Source: an uncultured Rhodospirillales bacterium
GTDB lineage: Bacteria > Pseudomonadota > Alphaproteobacteria > Acetobacterales > Acetobacteraceae
Direction: 5' to 3'
NCBI GenBank assembly: GCA_903844785.1
Contig: CAIMVB010000141.1
Coordinates: 1 to 9,020 of the forward strand
Length of the DNA: 9,020 nucleotides
Below are positions 6,304-9,020 of the stretch, piece by piece. Both the position numbers and the translations under genes were made by a program. The notes beneath the pieces were generated by a model. The model was not told the DNA's origin. It did not search any database and saw only the letters and a list, made by a program, of their open reading frames with translations. Every line of letters begins with the position of its first letter. Positions within the stretch are counted from its first letter, which is position 1.

Positions 6304-6312
6304 AAGGAGGTT

Positions 6313-6334
6313 CCCGGTTATTGGTTCAACCGGG
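6313..6334 (-). repeat. Inverted repeat in the cysS-DUF305 gap
   Basis: CCCGGTT (6313-6319) and AACCGGG (6328-6334) flank an 8-nt spacer, giving a 7-bp stem. In the minus-strand transcript it lies 9 bases before the DUF305 start codon. It is not followed by a T-run in either direction, so it is not a standard terminator. It may attenuate, protect the processed 3' end of gltX-cysS RNA, or influence initiation of DUF305. It takes up much of the 60-nt gap 6304-6363; I see no promoter in the remainder. Confidence 0.5.
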
Positions 6335-6363
6335 GAAGAATGCGGCTTGCCATAAGGGTAAGG

Positions 6364-7788
6364 TCAAGCGCGTTTCCAGGTGGTGCCACCCGCGCCATCT
6401 TCCAAAATGATGCCTTGCGCCTTCAAATCATCGCGAATGCGATCGGCTTCGGCCCAGTTTTTCGCCTGACGGGCGGCAAGGCGGGCCGCGATGGCGGCTT
6501 CAATGGCAGCGGCATCATCGCCATCACCTTGCAGCCAATGGGCAGGATTGCTCTGCGCCACGCCCAGCACCCCTGCCGCTTCACGGAAGGCAGCGACCAC
6601 TGCACCAATTTCCGGCGCATCCCGCAGACCCATGCGTTCCAGCACGACATTGGGTGACCCACCCACCGTGAGCGCATTGGCAAGCGTGCGGAGATCCCGC
6701 AACCGCGCCAAGGCCAGCGGGGTGTTCAGATCATCCAAAAGCGGTTCCAGCACCCAAGCGGCCATTTCTGCCGAGGCTTCATCGGCGCTTAAATCAGAAG
6801 CGCGTGCCAGCATGGCGTAGTGATCATCCAATTCCGCCTTGGCTTCATCCAAACCCGCTTCAGTGAAATCCAGCGATTGGCGGTAATGGGTACGCAGCAG
6901 CAGCAAGCGGAACGCCTCACCGGCCCAGGCACCCTTCTTCAATATGTCCCGCACGGTGAGGAAATTGCCGAGGGATTTCGACATCTTCTCCCCATCCACC
7001 AGCAACATGCCGTTATGCATCCAGTAACGGGCAAAGGCAGCGCCAGGGAAAGCGCAGACGGATTGCGCGACTTCGTTTTCATGATGCGGGAAAATCAGGT
7101 CATGCCCGCCGCCATGAATGTCGAAGCTTTCACCAAGATGCTTCCAGGACATGGCGGAGCATTCAATATGCCAGCCAGGCCGCCCTCGGCCCCAGGGGCT
7201 GTCCCAGCCAGGTGTCTCGGCATCGCTTGGCTTCCACAGCACGAAATCGCCGGCATCGCGCTTATAGGGCGCCACATCCACCCGCGCGCCGGCCAACAAT
7301 TCATCCGGCGAACGGCCGGAAAGCTTGCCGTAATTGGCAAAGGACGGCACCGAGAAAAGCACATGGCCATCGGCGGCATAGGCATGGCCATTTGCGATCA
7401 GGCGTTCGATCAGCGTGATCATTTCCGCGATATGGCCTGTGGCGCGCGGTTCCACATCGGGCGGCAGCGCACCAAGCGCTGCCATATCGGCATGGAAATC
7501 CGCCGTCGTGCGCGCAGTTATGGCTGCGATGGGCTCACCGCTTTCACGTGCACGCGCATTGATCTTGTCATCCACATCCGTGATGTTGCGCGCGTAAGTA
7601 ACGTGCGGATAAAGCCGGCGCAGCAGCCGCGCCAGCACATCAAACACCACCACAGGCCGAGCATTGCCCAGATGCGCCAGATCATAAACCGTGGGACCAC
7701 AGACATAGAGCCTGACATGCTGGGGATTGAGCGGTTCAAAGTGTCGCTTAGTCCGCGCTGCGCTGTCGTGCAGGAAAAGCTTAGCCAT
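6364..7788 (-). CDS. cysS: Cysteinyl-tRNA synthetase
   Basis: Charges tRNA-Cys with cysteine in the cytoplasm as a class Ia synthetase. It has 474 residues, close to the 461 of E. coli. The N-terminal catalytic core has LYVCGPTVYD (27-36) and the HIGH-type motif HLGNAR (39-44). TYARNITDVDDKINARA (64-80) and WHIECSAMSWKHLGE (206-220) are also present. Zinc ligands by family position are C30, C210, H235 and E239, the last two within FPHHENEVAQS. The KMSKS loop is intact (268-272, GEKMSKSLGNF). The C-terminal third is the helical anticodon-recognition region with a final KNWAEADRIRDDLKAQGI segment, a common CysRS ending. The start at 7788 lies only 3 nt after the gltX stop, with no strong ribosome site of its own, so translation is probably coupled. 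The protein looks complete and unremarkable. Confidence 0.98.
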   Translation of the reverse strand: MAKLFLHDSAARTKRHFEPLNPQHVRLYVCGPTVYDLAHLGNARPVVVFDVLARLLRRLYPHVTYARNITDVDDKINARARESGEPIAAITARTTADFHADMAALGALPPDVEPRATGHIAEMITLIERLIANGHAYAADGHVLFSVPSFANYGKLSGRSPDELLAGARVDVAPYKRDAGDFVLWKPSDAETPGWDSPWGRGRPGWHIECSAMSWKHLGESFDIHGGGHDLIFPHHENEVAQSVCAFPGAAFARYWMHNGMLLVDGEKMSKSLGNFLTVRDILKKGAWAGEAFRLLLLRTHYRQSLDFTEAGLDEAKAELDDHYAMLARASDLSADEASAEMAAWVLEPLLDDLNTPLALARLRDLRTLANALTVGGSPNVVLERMGLRDAPEIGAVVAAFREAAGVLGVAQSNPAHWLQGDGDDAAAIEAAIAARLAARQAKNWAEADRIRDDLKAQGIILEDGAGGTTWKRA

Positions 7789-7791
7789 GCG

Positions 7792-9020
7792 TCAGCTACC
7801 CGCTGCGATTTTTAAGCGTAGCGCTGCTTTTTCGCGTCCGATCAATGGCAGGATGGTGCCGATATCCGGGCCGTGATCTTCACCCGTCAGCGCAAGCCGT
7901 AGCGGCAGGAACAGCGCCTTGCCCTTGCGCCCAGTGCTTTCCTTCAGCGCACCGGTCCAGGCACCCCAAGTGCTGCCATCCCAGGGTTCCGCCGGCATGG
8001 CGGCAAGGGCCGCGCGCAGGAAATCGCCCTCATTTTCCAAAACGGGCGGCACGATGGAACCGCGCACCACATCAAACCAGGGCTTTGCTTCGCGCAGCAG
8101 ATCGAGATTACCGCGCACGGCAAGCCAGAAATCCTCATCCGCGCCTTCGGGCAGCCTATCCTTCACCGCGTCAAAGCTGATACCATGCAAAAGCTTTCTG
8201 TTCAGCGCCAACATATGGCGCGGATCAAAGCGCGCAGTTGATTGCGAAACCTTCCCAAGATCATAAGTGGGCGCGAGGTCAGCGGGCATGCCCGCCACCG
8301 GATCATTGGAAGTCCCAAGCGCGGCCAAATAACCCACCAGCGCCGCCGGTTCGATGCCATCCTTGCGCAAATGCCGAAGTGAAATGGAACCCAGGCGCTT
8401 GGACAGCGCGCCACCTTCCGCATCCGTCAGCAGCGGCAAATGCCCGAAGGCCAGCGCGCCTTGTTTACCGCCCAGCGCTTCAAAAATATCAATCTGGATG
8501 CCGGTATTGGTAACGTGATCCTCTCCACGCACAATATGCGTGATGCCCATTTCAAGGTCATCCACCACAGACGTGAAGGTATAAAGCGGCGAACCATCCG
8601 CGCGGATCAGCACCGGGTCTGAAATCGCCGTCAGCTTCACGCTACGATCACCCAGCACCTGATCCCGCCAGGAAACCGACCGGGAGGACAGCAAAAAGCG
8701 CCAATAAGGCTGCTTGCCGTTGGACAGCGCCTTTTCATATTGCTCGCGCGTCATTTTCAGCGCTTCGCGATCATAGAGCGGCGGCTTGCCTTCGCGGCGG
8801 CGACGTTCGCGCTTGTAGGCGAGTTCTTCCTCAGTCTCAAAACACGGATAAAGCCGACCTGCGGCCTTCAGCCTTTCCGCAGCCTCCGCATAGCGATCCA
8901 GCCGATCCGTCTGGCGCACCAGCCCATCCCAGGGCAGGCCAAGCCAGGTCAGGTCTTCCTCAATCGCCTCGGCATATTCCGTGCGAGACCGTTCCGTATC
9001 CGTATCATCCAAGCGCAGCA
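7792..9020 (-). CDS. gltX: Glutamyl-tRNA synthetase (5' end outside the window)
   Basis: Class I synthetase that attaches glutamate to tRNA-Glu. The frame stays open to the right edge, where it reads LLRLDDTDTERS. This is the segment just after the HIGH motif, so about 45 N-terminal residues are missing. Visible features are LTWLGLPWDG, YPCFETEEEL, GKPPLYDREAL, an ISDPVLIRADGSPLYTF segment, IVRGEDHVTNT, and the KMSKS-type loop ALSKRLGSISLRHLR (around 8390-8410). The C-terminal anticodon-binding part contains PRHMLALNRKLL and FLPLRLALTGEDHGP. The insertion that carries four zinc ligands in E. coli GluRS keeps at most one cysteine here, so this is a zinc-free type. The short, diverged KMSKS region with LGS resembles the second GltX form common in alphaproteobacteria. 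Whether it also charges tRNA-Gln cannot be judged here. First visible gene of the gltX-cysS-DUF305-trmJ run. Confidence 0.97.
   Translation of the reverse strand, partial: LRLDDTDTERSRTEYAEAIEEDLTWLGLPWDGLVRQTDRLDRYAEAAERLKAAGRLYPCFETEEELAYKRERRRREGKPPLYDREALKMTREQYEKALSNGKQPYWRFLLSSRSVSWRDQVLGDRSVKLTAISDPVLIRADGSPLYTFTSVVDDLEMGITHIVRGEDHVTNTGIQIDIFEALGGKQGALAFGHLPLLTDAEGGALSKRLGSISLRHLRKDGIEPAALVGYLAALGTSNDPVAGMPADLAPTYDLGKVSQSTARFDPRHMLALNRKLLHGISFDAVKDRLPEGADEDFWLAVRGNLDLLREAKPWFDVVRGSIVPPVLENEGDFLRAALAAMPAEPWDGSTWGAWTGALKESTGRKGKALFLPLRLALTGEDHGPDIGTILPLIGREKAALRLKIAAGS

Noticed and set aside
6304..6366. cysS and the DUF305 gene lie in the same frame with only the UGA stop between them, suggesting read-through fusion
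   Set aside because: The join would place a Sec signal peptide inside a cytoplasmic enzyme, and the CysRS C-terminus looks complete. The shared frame is a one-in-three coincidence.
5926..6657. 243-codon plus-strand open frame across trmJ, DUF305 and cysS
   Set aside because: It spans three well-supported minus-strand gene segments and lacks a domain. The AAGGAGG at 6304-6310 on this strand has no suitably spaced start downstream.
6820..7815. 331-codon plus-strand open frame opposite cysS
   Set aside because: cysS shows every expected motif; the opposite frame has no recognisable domain and no ribosome site.
1..9020. Search for CRISPR arrays, insertion sequences, tRNA or rRNA genes, toxin-antitoxin pairs or defence genes
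   Set aside because: Nothing supportable was seen. The window is almost fully occupied by conserved genes with uniform codon use.

Overview
The window looks like ordinary chromosomal DNA of a GC-rich alphaproteobacterium, most likely in the Rhodospirillales/Acetobacteraceae. The evidence is a proton-translocating transhydrogenase split into three genes (pntAA, pntAB, pntB, as in Rhodospirillum rubrum), a Bug/TctC solute receptor beside a sugar-acid dehydrogenase, and a gltX-cysS cluster. The taxonomic placement is inference; nothing in the window settles the genus. I see no mobile element, CRISPR array, tRNA, rRNA or obvious horizontally acquired island.

Left part (1-1425, + strand): the 3' end of a Bug/TctC periplasmic binding protein gene overlaps by an ATGA junction a short-chain dehydrogenase of the uronate dehydrogenase type. 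Together they suggest uptake and oxidation of a sugar acid or related organic acid. The dehydrogenase lacks two residues that I recall as substrate contacts in characterised uronate dehydrogenase, so its true substrate may differ.

Next (1443-1898, - strand): a small exported NTF2-like/DUF4440 protein of unknown function, convergent with the dehydrogenase. Its start faces pntAA across a 209-bp region (1899-2107) that holds several short perfect inverted repeats and must contain the promoters for both directions.

Centre (2108-5083, + strand): the complete pntAA-pntAB-pntB operon for the membrane-bound NAD(P) transhydrogenase. It ends in a strong intrinsic terminator at 5102-5136, whose T-run overlaps the stop codon of the convergent gene trmJ.

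Right part (9020-5135, - strand): a tight run in the order gltX (5' end outside the window), cysS, an exported DUF305 protein and trmJ. Spacings are 3 bp, 60 bp and a 4-bp overlap. It combines two aminoacyl-tRNA synthetases and a tRNA 2'-O-methyltransferase with one out-of-place secreted Met/His-rich protein.

I did not find a clearly new biological system. The best leads are the structured pntAA leader, the substituted active site of the uronate-dehydrogenase-like protein, and the coupling of a secreted DUF305 protein to trmJ behind a hairpin leader that lacks a Shine-Dalgarno sequence.
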